Below, one piece after another: positions 22,881 through 33,559 of a stretch of DNA of 64,000 nt. Source of the DNA: Sclerodactyla briareus (Eukaryota > Echinodermata > Holothuroidea > Dendrochirotida > Sclerodactylidae); the NCBI GenBank assembly GCA_026419785.1, contig JAODTK010005818.1:62001-126000 (forward strand), in the 5' to 3' direction. Each line of letters starts with the position of its first letter. The first letter of the stretch is position 1. The notes beneath the pieces were generated by a model, which ran no database searches, was not told where the DNA came from, and saw nothing but the letters and a program-made list of their open reading frames with translations. The translations under genes and the position numbers were made by a program.

Positions 22881-24735
22881 CCAATTAACCTTACTGGAGT
22901 GAAAAGTAGGAGAGCATACGACGTTTTGAGTTTTTCGTCTAGGCAATTAAATCGACCAAAATAGTTCATTATACGATGTCCATGCATATTTCAGTAAAGC
23001 CTCGAACTGCCATATAGGGTCATGGAATCAATGGATAGAGGCGAGCAGAGGAACCATGCTCTGTGTTTTGGCTTCATTGTGTTTCCAATCTTGCTATGCT
23101 AGGGATGCGTTGGTAGTCACTATCTGGTTCCTTTCGACTACCTCACTTCGACGAACCCTTGGCTACCGCTGGCAGGGCCGTGTGTTCAATGGCACGGTCT
23201 TTTGAAAAGGCAGGGATTGTGAATATCAGTTGTTTTGGGGGCATGTACATGGCGCGCCTCTCGGCGGACAACCCTGTTCTCTGCGTCAGGCCCGTCCGCC
23301 TGGATGATCACCCAGCTCATGATCGGCGCAGCTTCGCTGGTTAGGCCCTTCTCGGGGATGGTTTTGGAGGATGGGTAGGCCTGATCGCTTGTTTGGGAGA
23401 GTCGGTTGTTTGAGCGGCGGGTGGATGAAGCTAGTTGCCTTCCCGTCATGTGCTTAAAGATGGATTGTCGTCTGCTAGCGTCCAGCGAACAAGCGACGGA
23501 GAAATTTGCATGACGTCACGACAAAATATCGTAATGCGCAGCACAAATTAAATTTGAAGCGATGCTTTTCTACCTTATTATTATATCAATTTTATTGGAC
23601 GGAAAATATACCACTTGGTTTCAATTTATCTAAATTGCTGGGTGTGCAGTATTTTGTTTACAAAATTTATTTCAATTGACGACAATCCATCTTCAAGTGA
23701 CTGAGTGAGTGTATTCACTATACAAGAGATTCCAACAAATCACTCTACAATGCAAACATCAACGAGATAGGCGATTGCGTAAATATTGATCGATTCTACC
23801 ACTCACAGAAATAAATCTCTCGAGTTATATTCGAAAGCAATATTCACTTTTGCTTGCGGCATAGTATATCTGCAATACCATTGCATTTTTAGAAAGTAAC
23901 TGGGGATTTGGCATTGATCACAGGCGCTGTCATGTGCATGTCATCAAATGTGATCGAAAGTGTCGTGATCAGTAGGTGTGCTGTAAGCCTGCTCAATGTA
24001 TAGATGTCGTTGTTCAGGCTATTTGGCTGTTCAATCGTGTCTGTGCAATTATTCCAAACTAGGTCAAATGAGCTTTTCACGGCGAGGGATTAATTACTAA
24101 CCATAATCTGGATCGAGTAATGGTTCGTTGATGTAAGTGAAATAGCAGACAACCTTTGTTTTTGCTTTTTTCTGAAGGCGAAAAATGGTCTAGAGAGAGT
24201 AGTCGGTGGCCTCGTGATGGATTGCTGTGGAATTAATTATACGGAAAGAATGTCTGTTGTACCGTGACTGGCAATAAGCACCGTAGACGTTAACAATGTG
24301 CATTTAAAATGGTTTCCGTTATGATGTAGGCTCTTAAAGTGAATATATTCAGGTGATAGAGTTGCAGCTTTTAGCGAGATGGTAAGTTTGTTGTTTTTTC
24401 TTATTAAAATTCCCAAACTACATCGATCACGTATGATGTGATCATTGGATGTTTCTAGATTGATTTAAGAAGTAAAATTCCGTAGTCGTCATTTAAAAGT
24501 GCATGTTGTATCTTTTCACCCGTTTGTACCATTCTGCCATTAACGCTACTGGGAATCCTAAGCTTCAGTTAACATCAGTGCGCCATGTATGGTTTCCTGA
24601 TCTGGCGTTTCGATCTGAGGGCAGACTGAACCACAAAGAAAAGAGAATAGCCAAAACGCGCAATCACACCCCCAGCCAAAATCATTTCACACAGAATTCC
24701 CTCCTGGATTAAAACAAAGTCAAAGGGTGTCGCGG
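22881..24735. other. No recognisable gene
   Basis: The overlapping frames at 23159-23449 are on opposite strands and carry no domain. No tRNA, repeat array or splice-bounded open exon was found. Confidence 0.35.
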
Positions 24736-24925
24736 GTTTGGTATTGAATCCTGCAGCTGGACTGATGTCTGCACAATGTGAAGAGGAAGTTATCCTCCCA
24801 ATCGTTAGATCGGGGTTCCAATCCCAGTCAGTCAGTCATACCAAAGACTTTAAACATGGTACCATGGTACTTCTCGCCGGGGCCTCAGCAACAAGAGCGG
24901 ACAGGGTAAGGAAATTTGGGGGGGG
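24736..24925 (+). mobile_element. tRNA-derived SINE
   Basis: GATCGGGGTTCCAATCCC (about 24810) fits a Pol III B box. It is followed by CATACCAAAGACTTTAAACATGGTACCATGGTACTTCTCGCC..GCCTCAGCAA. From memory this resembles a conserved SINE body (CATACCAAAGACTTTAAAAATGGTAC, GGCGCTCAGCA) found across marine invertebrates. The A-box part (24740-24775) is poorly preserved. The 3' end merges with a G run near 24918. Confidence 0.65.
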
Positions 24926-24989
24926 CTGTTCAGGCAGCACTGGCGACGTCGTCTGACATTCCCGTAGTGGGTTTCGGGCTGGGACGTGT

Positions 24990-25026
24990 CGGGTCACCCC
25001 CACCCCCCCACCCCCCCCCCCCCCTC
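24990..25026. repeat. Poly-C tract with A interruptions
   Basis: CACCCCCACC followed by long C runs, about 14 bases in the longest, read directly. Confidence 0.9.
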
Positions 25027-25659
25027 CACCTCCTCGCAACTAGGCGCTGTGTTTAAATGTTTGACTTGTTCGAGGGCATGAAATATTCCTGCAAGCTGTT
25101 ATTGATGGGTTCTCCAACTGTTGTGACTTTATACGTAACGAATGTATGGTAACCCCGTCTCTTCTCCGCACAGCAGTGGAGAAAGCTAATACGGAACAAC
25201 CGATCTGGGGTATTGTCTCAAACACAGCGAGGAAGATTGAAACAGAACAACGGGTCCAGGGTAGTGACTATGCCTATGACCCCCGCAGGCTGACCGGAAT
25301 AATCACCACCCGCGCCTTCATAGGTGGACTTTCTATATGTGCGGAAAGCGGAGTGCGGCACGACTCATTGGAAGCCAAATTCCAGTGAGCAAGGCCGGAG
25401 AGTGTTCTTATATGCTGTCTCCATTCGGGAAGGAAATAAGTCTCATGGGGGAACTCGCTCCGAACAGAAATGATGCAACGAGCAACAGGTTGCCAAGTGA
25501 CCGTATATGTCTCCGTTTTCGGTAATTCTTTTCGACTATCCGCAACTTCATGCGATCATATGATTATCCAAAATAATGGAAAAGGGCGTGTAAAACACTG
25601 TAGTAGGTTGTTTTCGAATTTCTGATTTTTTAAATAACGCCATAGCAGGACACGGCGGT
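25027..25659. other. Unassigned stretch with an 80-codon open frame (25146-25388, +)
   Basis: The frame includes EKANTEQPIWGIVSNTARKI and GSDYAYDPRRLTGIITTRAF, which look protein-like. I recognise no family, see no good splice or promoter context, and the homologous position in unit B has no equivalent. It could be part of an uncharacterised transposon. Confidence 0.2.
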
Positions 25660-26318
25660 TTCACGTTTTAACGTGACTTGACGTAGGCTTGCATGCTATT
25701 TCAAACACGAATCAGCTGACTCTTTACAGGGTAAAAAGACAATTGTTTAAGTGGACGAGCTGTAAAATCCGAGGAAAAAAGTCACGTTTTTGTAATATAA
25801 AGGTAATTATGCGTTAGTTGTTGAAAACAAAACATAAACCTATATGCTATTCGCCACAAAAACTACATAGATTTCGAAATATTGTTTAAAGTTAACGGAG
25901 AGTAAATCTACTAGTCTCAACCATGCATGAAATATTTTAATGAGTTACGTTCATTGTTTACGTCAATTACAAGTGTGTGATCCAAACCCATGTATACTGC
26001 AAATCCATCCTATATACAAGTGACACTGAAGGACAAATGTGAGTTTGTAAACTACGTCGTGCATTTCATGACATTTGAAATGTATGCCTGTCCAATGGAA
26101 AGGGAAATCGAGCGAAGGCACTAGTCTATTAGCAAATTTCCGACGAAATATTGACGGTCATGGGTAATTACTCATGAGACGGCTAAAAGGTCTTGAAGGA
26201 CAAACCGATATTCCAAGAATTTTATTCAGGTTGACAGTGAATCAATTTTGTTCTTTGGTTTCTGTGTGATTCGAAATAAAAAGTCTCTCCTCATTTGATT
26301 GACTACGGAATCGTCAAA

Positions 26319-26347
26319 ATGAAAAGAGAAATTGATGATAACTATTT
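26319..26347 (+). other. Short ATG-led candidate exon, unit A
   Basis: MKREIDDNY is followed by TTT|GTGAGTAC. It is the counterpart of MEREFDDRY in units 1 and 2 and of MEREIGDQY in unit B. It is 29 nt, so it leaves phase 2, unlike unit 2's 33 nt; the donor may have moved. Confidence 0.4.
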
Positions 26348-27055
26348 GTGAGTACGGTAAGTACAGATTTATTGCATAAAGGACATCTCGTTCACAGTTT
26401 TGCAGATTTTCGTACGGTTGTAGGGATAGTTCCGATTTCAGTTTATGGCCAGGCAATTTATTTGCTTATATACCTGAACATATTGGGTCTAACAAAAAGT
26501 CACTCTAAGAGACATTTAAACAAACCGGTATACACCGTAATACGTCGAAAGACTTGGTTAATTCAGAATAGGTATTGATTTGCCCATGCCCACTTCTAAC
26601 GACGGGGAACTTCGCCTACCCCGTCGGGGGACATGCTCAAGAGAGTGGAGACAAGGAGCTATACTGTACTTACAAATGCACTACGAGTTAACTAGGTCTT
26701 ACTGCCCTACTCTCCGCAATCATACACCTCTACCGCTCTTCAACTCAGCGGTTGGAGTTCAAACGTTTGGGACAACGACACGGCGAAGACGGAGGGTATC
26801 ATGAACGTAAGTTATAGTGTGGTGGGTCGGATTTGAGGTAAACGCCAAGGCGTGAGACTCCCCCTGTCGGGCAACTCGGGATTTTCCGTCCGGCAAATCA
26901 TGGCGACGCCCGAGTAGAAATGATAGCAATGCATCCCAGTGTGATTTTATTATATAATAACCGGCGCCTGAGTAATGCAAAAATAGTATGTCAACTTGAT
27001 AGGTATTTCATGTAATTGTGTAAATGAAGCTGGGGAAAACTCTCGATCGTTTCAG

Positions 27056-27090
27056 AGTGATGGAGCCGATATTTATTATTCATACACTGG
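27056..27090 (+). other. 35 nt candidate exon, unit A
   Basis: It lies between a TCGTTTCAG acceptor and a GG|GTGAGTAAC donor. One frame is fully open: SDGADIYYSYTG (last codon split). Unit B has the same length, acceptor and donor positions, and SDETDIYNSYTG. All coding differences are non-synonymous. Confidence 0.45.
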
Positions 27091-27203
27091 GTGAGTAACT
27101 TGGTGTTCCGTATGCATGGAGCACAAGTGCATTGGCGCATTCATTAAATGTTATCGACACTAATTTCATCAGTGATAATATAAATTATATATAATTTTTT
27201 CAG

Positions 27204-27484
27204 GTTATCCATGCCGTTTAATCACTGATATACAGTTAATTGAAAGCTAGCTCCAATAGACGTCAACAGACAGAATACGGAGTCTTACTCTGGGTTGTAT
27301 AATGAATTGATCTTCCTTCGTGATGAGCGAGTGAACTTAATCATCATATCTTGATCGATTTCGTCTTGCGAAAGCCCATCAAAGACAGTCTAGAGAATTC
27401 ATTAGGCAAGCTCATGATCGACTGCTATACACACATTGAGTGAAGTATCGACAAACGCTTCAAACGCAGATGAATTAATTCTTG
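27204..27484 (+). pseudogene. Candidate exon, unit A (frameshifted)
   Basis: An acceptor TTTTTTCAG and a donor CTTG|GTAAGACT bound 281 nt. One frame gives SYSGLYNELIFLRDERVN. After a shift the 3' end reads EVSTNASNADELILG, in phase with the 89 nt exon at 28201. The unit B counterpart is 273 nt, and the residues agree over most of the length. At least one indel breaks the frame here. The family is not recognised. Confidence 0.4.
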
Positions 27485-27752
27485 GTAAGACTGAACTATA
27501 CGAAGATTCAAATGATTTTAACTTTTGCTGGACGACCCTCATAGCGCACGCAATAACTAGACTGTACTATTTTCATATTTATCAATAATTACTGGCTTGT
27601 GTTAAAACACAGCTATGGTCCAAACCACGAATCCTGGAGACAAATAATATCGGATACCATACCCAGCTTTAAATCTGGTTGTATACAGAGTGATTATGTG
27701 TCGCGCAATATGATGTCAATACTATACTGCTATATTAGGTTCGATATACCGA

Positions 27753-28164
27753 GGGATGATGCGGCAGGACCAGAGATGTCCGCCTGCAATGCCTGAGGGG
27801 CTTTGCGCCCTGTTGCATTACCCCCCTCCTCTCTCGCCTGTGTCTGTTGCTCTCCTTTGTTCCACCTTTGACGCTCTCACATACTTTTTCACCCTTCGCT
27901 CCCTATCGTCGTGTAGGAAATGCTGCACGAGTGAGCTACACTTTCGGTCTGTCGAATGGGGACTCCGCTTATGGCAATCCCGAGAGCAGGAATTCACACC
28001 CCCGCCTCGTTACTCCGGGCCTTTTCGAAAAGAGTAGGCGAGATTCGCTTGTCGTGTCCTTCCACCCTAAACTGAGCCTCTATAAGTGTCCTACTAAGGA
28101 TTTCCTTAGTCAGCTGAAGCACCTCCGGGTGGAAGCCATAACAAGAGGCGTATAAGTAAGTAAA
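27753..28164 (+). mobile_element. Retroposon-like insertion in unit A, empty site in unit B
   Basis: Unit B runs directly from GATATACCGAG to CTACGGTATTTCGGAAC. Unit A has about 412 extra bases at that point, ending in GTATAAGTAAGTAAAA, a short TAAG-type tail like those at LINE or SINE 3' ends. A 102-codon frame (27847-28155) ends just before this tail and includes NSHPRLVTPGLFEKSRRDSL. That would fit the C-terminus of a LINE ORF2, but no diagnostic motif is present. Confidence 0.5.
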
Positions 28165-28200
28165 AGCAACGGTTTATTTATGGAACTGTCATACATGCAG

Positions 28201-28289
28201 GACTGTCCATATTTCGTCAGGAGATACGTGAAGATACTGTCCCTTGAATTGATTCGAAGAATAAAGTTCAATCGCAAACAGCGCTTTCA
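28201..28289 (+). pseudogene. 89 nt candidate exon, unit A (one stop)
   Basis: It is bounded by ACATGCAG and TTTCA|GTGAGTAT. The frame in phase with the preceding exon reads FRQEIREDTVP then a stop; one base over, it continues IDSKNKVQSQTALS to the donor. Unit B has the same exon length and encodes PVHISPEVREDTATLIDSKN in phase. Confidence 0.4.
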
Positions 28290-28566
28290 GTGAGTATAAA
28301 TCGAAAATAACGAATCCCAAGGGCTGCATTACTGGAAAAACATCTAAAACATGACCCTTTTTCCTTCCCGCGATTATCAGTGCAAACTGCACCATTCGCA
28401 CATCAACTAGACTAGGTCGAATAAAGTGCTTGTGCGGCCTTATCTGTTGGGGCTTCCGAACCTTTTTTCTTCTTGTCATGTCCATCGCCTAAAAGTTCAC
28501 CATTTATTCTGTTTTATTGGTCGTTCATCAATTGTTTTACTTCATTGAGTTTCACATCAGGTATGC

Positions 28567-28790
28567 CTTTACTTTCAATCTTGTCATTTATCTTACCGTT
28601 AGTGCTATATCGAGTTCGGCCTTCATGATCTTCGGACTTGAATTACTCACCTTGAAAATCCCCAACGGTGGGCATTGATATCGCCATTATGTCAGCGAAG
28701 GCCTACAAACTGACGTATGAAGCTGAATATCCTATCAGCCGGTCAATAACTCCATTTTTATGCATTTTACCTGGCGAGGAATTTCCCCAA
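28567..28790. other. Highly conserved block, near-identical in unit B (31040-31275)
   Basis: GAAAATCCCCAACGGTGGGCATTGATATCG and the following roughly 100 bases match unit B almost perfectly, much better than the surrounding DNA. On the minus strand it can be read as an exon ending ISMPTVGDFQ at CAAG|GTGAGTAA, a strong donor conserved in both units. On the plus strand one frame reads MSAKAYKLTYEAEYPISR in both. Which strand is used, if any, is not settled. Confidence 0.4.
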
Positions 28791-29522
28791 TGCTTTTACT
28801 TTTATTTATCTTGTCACGGAAACTACTGAAGGATCAGTCGAGCTCGTTCAGTTTGATGTGAGATTTTGGTTTATGCAATCAGTCGCACTCCGGTCTAGGT
28901 AATTAGGGAGCGTCAGGGAGAGACTTAACATAGGCTGCATTGCTATTTCAAACACAAATCAGCTGACTCTTTACAGAGTGAAAAAAGACAGATAATTTTG
29001 TGAAAGACTTACGTGGCTGGATGCAATATCCGACAAAAATTGTTTCATTCTGTAGTATAAAGAGATAATCCTGCGCCAGTTGTCGAAAACAAAATAGGCC
29101 TATAAGCTATTCTCCACGAAAAATATAATTCAGATTTCGAAATGTTGTTTCATAGTTAACGGGGAGTGAATCTACTATTCTCAGCCATGCATGAAATATT
29201 TTAATGGGTGATGTTCAGTGACACTGAAAGACAAATGTGAGTATGTAATTTAATGACCTTTTAAATGTATGTCTGTCCAATGAACAAAAAAAAAAAAATC
29301 AAGCGAGGCATGGTCTCTTAGCAAATTTTCTGACGAATTAGTGGACGGTCAGGGTAATACTCATGAGACGGCTTAAACAAGGGTCTTGAAGTTCAAATCG
29401 ATATTCTAAGAATTTGATTCAGGTTGAACAGTGAATAAACTTTAATTCTTTGGTTTCTGCGTGATTCGAAATAAAAGTCTTTCCTTATTTGATTGACTAC
29501 AGACACAAGTGAAATCGTCAAA

Positions 29523-29551
29523 ATGGAAAGAGAAATTGGTGACCAGTATTT
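29523..29551 (+). other. Short ATG-led candidate exon, unit B
   Basis: MEREIGDQY is followed by TTT|GTGAGTAAG. It has the same length and splice position as in unit A. Confidence 0.4.
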
Positions 29552-29973
29552 GTGAGTAAGTAACATATTATTATTGGCATGAATGGCATCAATTGCATCA
29601 TTCACCAGCTTTGCTCCGAAGCAGATTTCCGAATACTGTTGCAGGGATAAGTCCGATTTCTTCAGTTTATGGCTAGGCAAAAACTAAATTGTCTAAAATT
29701 GTCCATTTTTGGCCTTGCTATATACATAAACCTATTTGCTAACACAGATCACTCCAGGAGAGATTGAACGAAACCCGTATTCACCGTAACACGAATTTTA
29801 TTTTTTGGGTCATTCAGAACAGGTTATAAATTGCATGTGCCCATTCCTACTGTCGGGGAACTGTGCCTACCCCGGCCCGTCCGGGAGCATGCTCAAGAGA
29901 GTGGAGACTAAGTAAACTTTAGCCACTTACTGACTGGCCACCCTCTTTGGGACAACGTTTGGGACGTTTTTAG

Positions 29974-30008
29974 AGTGATGAAACCGATATTTATAATTCA
30001 TACACTGG
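29974..30008 (+). other. 35 nt candidate exon, unit B
   Basis: It is bounded by CGTTTTTAG and GG|GTGCGTAAC, and the frame SDETDIYNSYTG is open. It is the same length as its unit A counterpart. Confidence 0.45.
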
Positions 30009-30124
30009 GTGCGTAACTTTGGTGCTCCGTATGCATGGAGCACTAGCGCATTGGCGCATGCCACTGATGTTATAGACACTAATTTTCATCAGTGATAATT
30101 ATAAATTATAATAAATTGTTTTAG

Positions 30125-30397
30125 GTCATTCGTGCTGTTCAATCCGTGTAATAACGTAAATTAAAGCTAGCGCTTCCATAGACGACAGCGAATGCATTAT
30201 GAAGCTCTTTCTGGGTTGTTAAATGATTTGACTTTTCTTCGTGATAAGCGATTGAACATTAATATTCATATCTTGATCGATTCGTCTCGAAAGGCACCAA
30301 AAGAAAGTCCAGAGAACGCATTAGGCAAGCTCATGACGAATGCTATACATGAGTCAAGTATCGACAAACGCTTCAAACGCAGATGAATTCATTCTTG
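30125..30397 (+). other. 273 nt candidate exon, unit B
   Basis: An acceptor ATTGTTTTAG and a donor CTTG|GTAAGACT bound it. One frame is open from 30192 to 30383 and includes YEALSGLLNDLTFLRDKRLN, then INIHILIDSSRK, then ALGKLMTNAIHESS. Comparison with unit A suggests the original frame near the 3' end was the one reading VSTNASNADEFILG, which is in phase with the next exon (30696). Charged and amphipathic composition suggests a helical region. I recognise no family. Confidence 0.4.
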
Positions 30398-30695
30398 GTA
30401 AGACTGAACTATACGAAGATTCAAATGATTTTAACTTTTGCTGGCACGACCCTTGAAGCGCAACGCAATAATGGTGCAATTTGTCATATCTCTGTCAATA
30501 ATTTCTGCTTGCGAAAGCATCAGATCAGGAGTCCAACACGAATTCCGGAGACAACTTTCTCGAACACTACCCAAACAGTGTTAAATATTGTTGTATACAG
30601 ATTGTCTGAATATGCATTGATTAGAGCGCCTAAGCGCCAATACCATATAGTTTGATATACCGAGCTACGGTATTTCGGAACCTTCTGGAATGCAG

Positions 30696-30784
30696 GACCT
30701 GTTCATATTTCGCCGGAGGTACGTGAGGATACTGCCACTTTAATCGATTCGAAGAATAAAGTTTAATTGAAACACGCGATTCCT
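30696..30784 (+). other. 89 nt candidate exon, unit B
   Basis: It is bounded by GAATGCAG and TCCT|GTGAGTGA. In phase with the preceding exon it reads PVHISPEVREDTATLIDSKN, then KV and a stop; in unit A the equivalent position continues with VQSQTALS. The equal length in both units and the phase match support a real exon that is now damaged. Confidence 0.45.
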
Positions 30785-31400
30785 GTGAGTGAAATCGAAA
30801 CTACAGAATCCCGATAGATGGATGAAAAAAAAATAAACTGAAATGTTTTGCCTGACCGCGATGATAATGCAAAACACCATAGCCCCCAACTAGACTAGGT
30901 TGAATGAAGTGTCTGTGTGGCCTTACCTAGATTGAGGCTTCCAAACTTCCTTGTGATGTCATCGTCTAAAAGTTGACCATTTAACCTGTTACATAAGTTC
31001 AGTTCAATTTTTCTACTTCGTTTGTTTTTTTGGGGTCTTCAGCATCCCTCCTTCCAATCTTGTCATTTAGCTTACCGTTAGTTCTATATCGAGTTTGGCC
31101 TTTATGTTCTTCGGACTTGAAATTACTAATTACTCACCTTGAAAATCCCCAACGGTGGGCATTGATATCGCTTATGTCAGCGAAGGCCTACAAACTGACG
31201 TATGAAGCTGAATATCCTATCAGCCGTCAATAACTCCATTTTTATGCAATTTTAACCTGGCGAGGAATTTCCCCAATGCTTTTACTTTTATTTATATTGT
31301 CACGGAACTACTGAAGGATCAAGTCGCAGCTCGTTTGATGTAGATCTGTTTGTTATATGCAATCAGTTGCACTCAGTTAGTCTAGGTTAATCAGGGAGGG

Positions 31401-32310
<910 letters not shown>

Positions 32311-32327
32311 TCTACACACACACACAC

Positions 32328-33169
32328 GCATACCGGTACATGACGAACACTCGTATCTAATTGTTGACACCCAGGCAACCATGGAGTTTCCCCATGGAAT
32401 ACCCTTCATAGAAACTCTTACCCAACGTACCGCCCAACTTCGCAATTGTTGCTAATGACGAAGAAATAGAACAGAATGGTATTGCTAATTCACTCATCAC
32501 GCCCTCACCGCACGCGCCTAATGCGGATGAAACAGGCTAAGTTAGTCTTTTCTTGTTCTCACGAATCGCTCAATATGCCTTGCTACTTTGCTTTCTGTAT
32601 TTGAGATTCTGTTTTTCATCTTATCAAGGAGTCCTAGATATTCTTCTTTGCCTCATCACGACGAAGGTTATTCATCAAATTCATCATTAAACTTGGAATT
32701 AAACCTTGATTTAAGTATAGCCATACTTACGACATTAGTCAGTCCAAGAAATGGAAGACCATACTATACAGCTTCTCTATCAATAATTATTATTTTGTGT
32801 TGGCTTGTATACACTACACAAACGAGGCTCATGACGAATGAAATCGCTATTTACGCATGGTTTGATTACCTTCACTGAGCAGTGTTGCTTGAACACTTAT
32901 CATGGAGCACATTAGAGAAGACCCAGCATGCACGAATGAATAGCATGACATTGTCATATTGGGGGAAACATGTTGACAACTGCATATTTCGTAGGAGAAC
33001 CCTTGAGCATTGGGGTGCACTCATGTTTCCATCAAACATATTGAACTCATACTCGCGAGTAACACTTGCTCTATCATCACAGACAGTTATCAGTACTAAG
33101 ATCAACGTTGACCTGGGGGGGTTCGATATATTTTTCGCGCAATGTATTCAAGCAAGCCCATACTCCCTG
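32328..33169. other. No gene recognised
   Basis: Open frames at 32588-32878 (+) and 32872-33226 (both strands) have no domain or splice support. Confidence 0.35.
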
Positions 33170-33326
33170 CCTATATATATATATATATATATAGATATAT
33201 ATATATATCATAAAGCTAATATATAATAGTATATATATATATTATATATATATTATATATATTATATCTATCTATATAATTATAATATATATATATATAA
33301 TATTATAGAATAATATATATATATCT
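33170..33326. repeat. AT-dinucleotide-rich microsatellite
   Basis: (TA)n blocks with AGATA, TATCTA and AATAATA interruptions, read directly. Confidence 0.95.
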
Positions 33327-33559
33327 ATGAACATACGAAGACACTGTCCCACTTCCGCCAATCTTAGGAGAGACGTCGAAGCATGTCATTCCCCAATCTC
33401 CAATCCCAGAGCCGATGATAGATTATCACTCCATATGCAGGATGCTTCGCGTTAAAGCATTGATTTACTCTGTCGATAGGCCGCTAGTGATCGCTTAGTT
33501 TTATTTATTTTAATGAAAAAAAGGGTCAGGAAGGAACCATCCTCATGACAAACCCCGAA

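Larger units (their letters stand above)
25660..28720 (+). repeat. Tandem unit A of the duplicated locus
   Basis: The unit begins near TAGGCTTGCATGCTATTTCAAACAC and aligns continuously with unit B (28920-31400) at much higher similarity than units 1-4 show to each other. Unit A contains two stretches missing from unit B: about 26640-26980 and the retroposon-like insertion 27753-28164. The block 26085-26350 is recognisably the second block of units 1-4, which ties the A/B pair to the same family. Confidence 0.85.
28920..31400 (+). repeat. Tandem unit B of the duplicated locus
   Basis: The unit aligns with unit A from TAGGCTGCATTGCTATTTCAAACAC through to GTCTAGGTTAATCAGGGAG, which also matches the 28895-28920 junction (GTCTAGGTAATTAGGGAGCG). 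The repeated junction shows that A and B are a head-to-tail tandem duplication. Unit B lacks both insertions of unit A. Confidence 0.85.

Noticed and set aside
22547-22987. 146-codon minus ORF as a host gene
   Set aside because: Its only recognisable part is a P-Q-G-T-V-x-G-P reverse-transcriptase motif, so it was recorded as a possible LINE scrap.
27056-27090. TIR-domain box 1 (D-x-F-I-S-Y) in the 35 nt exon
   Set aside because: DIYYSY is similar over six residues only, and the following exons do not continue a TIR fold.
32588-32878. 96-codon plus-strand ORF as a gene
   Set aside because: No domain, no splice support and no paralogue; compatible with chance in AT-rich DNA.
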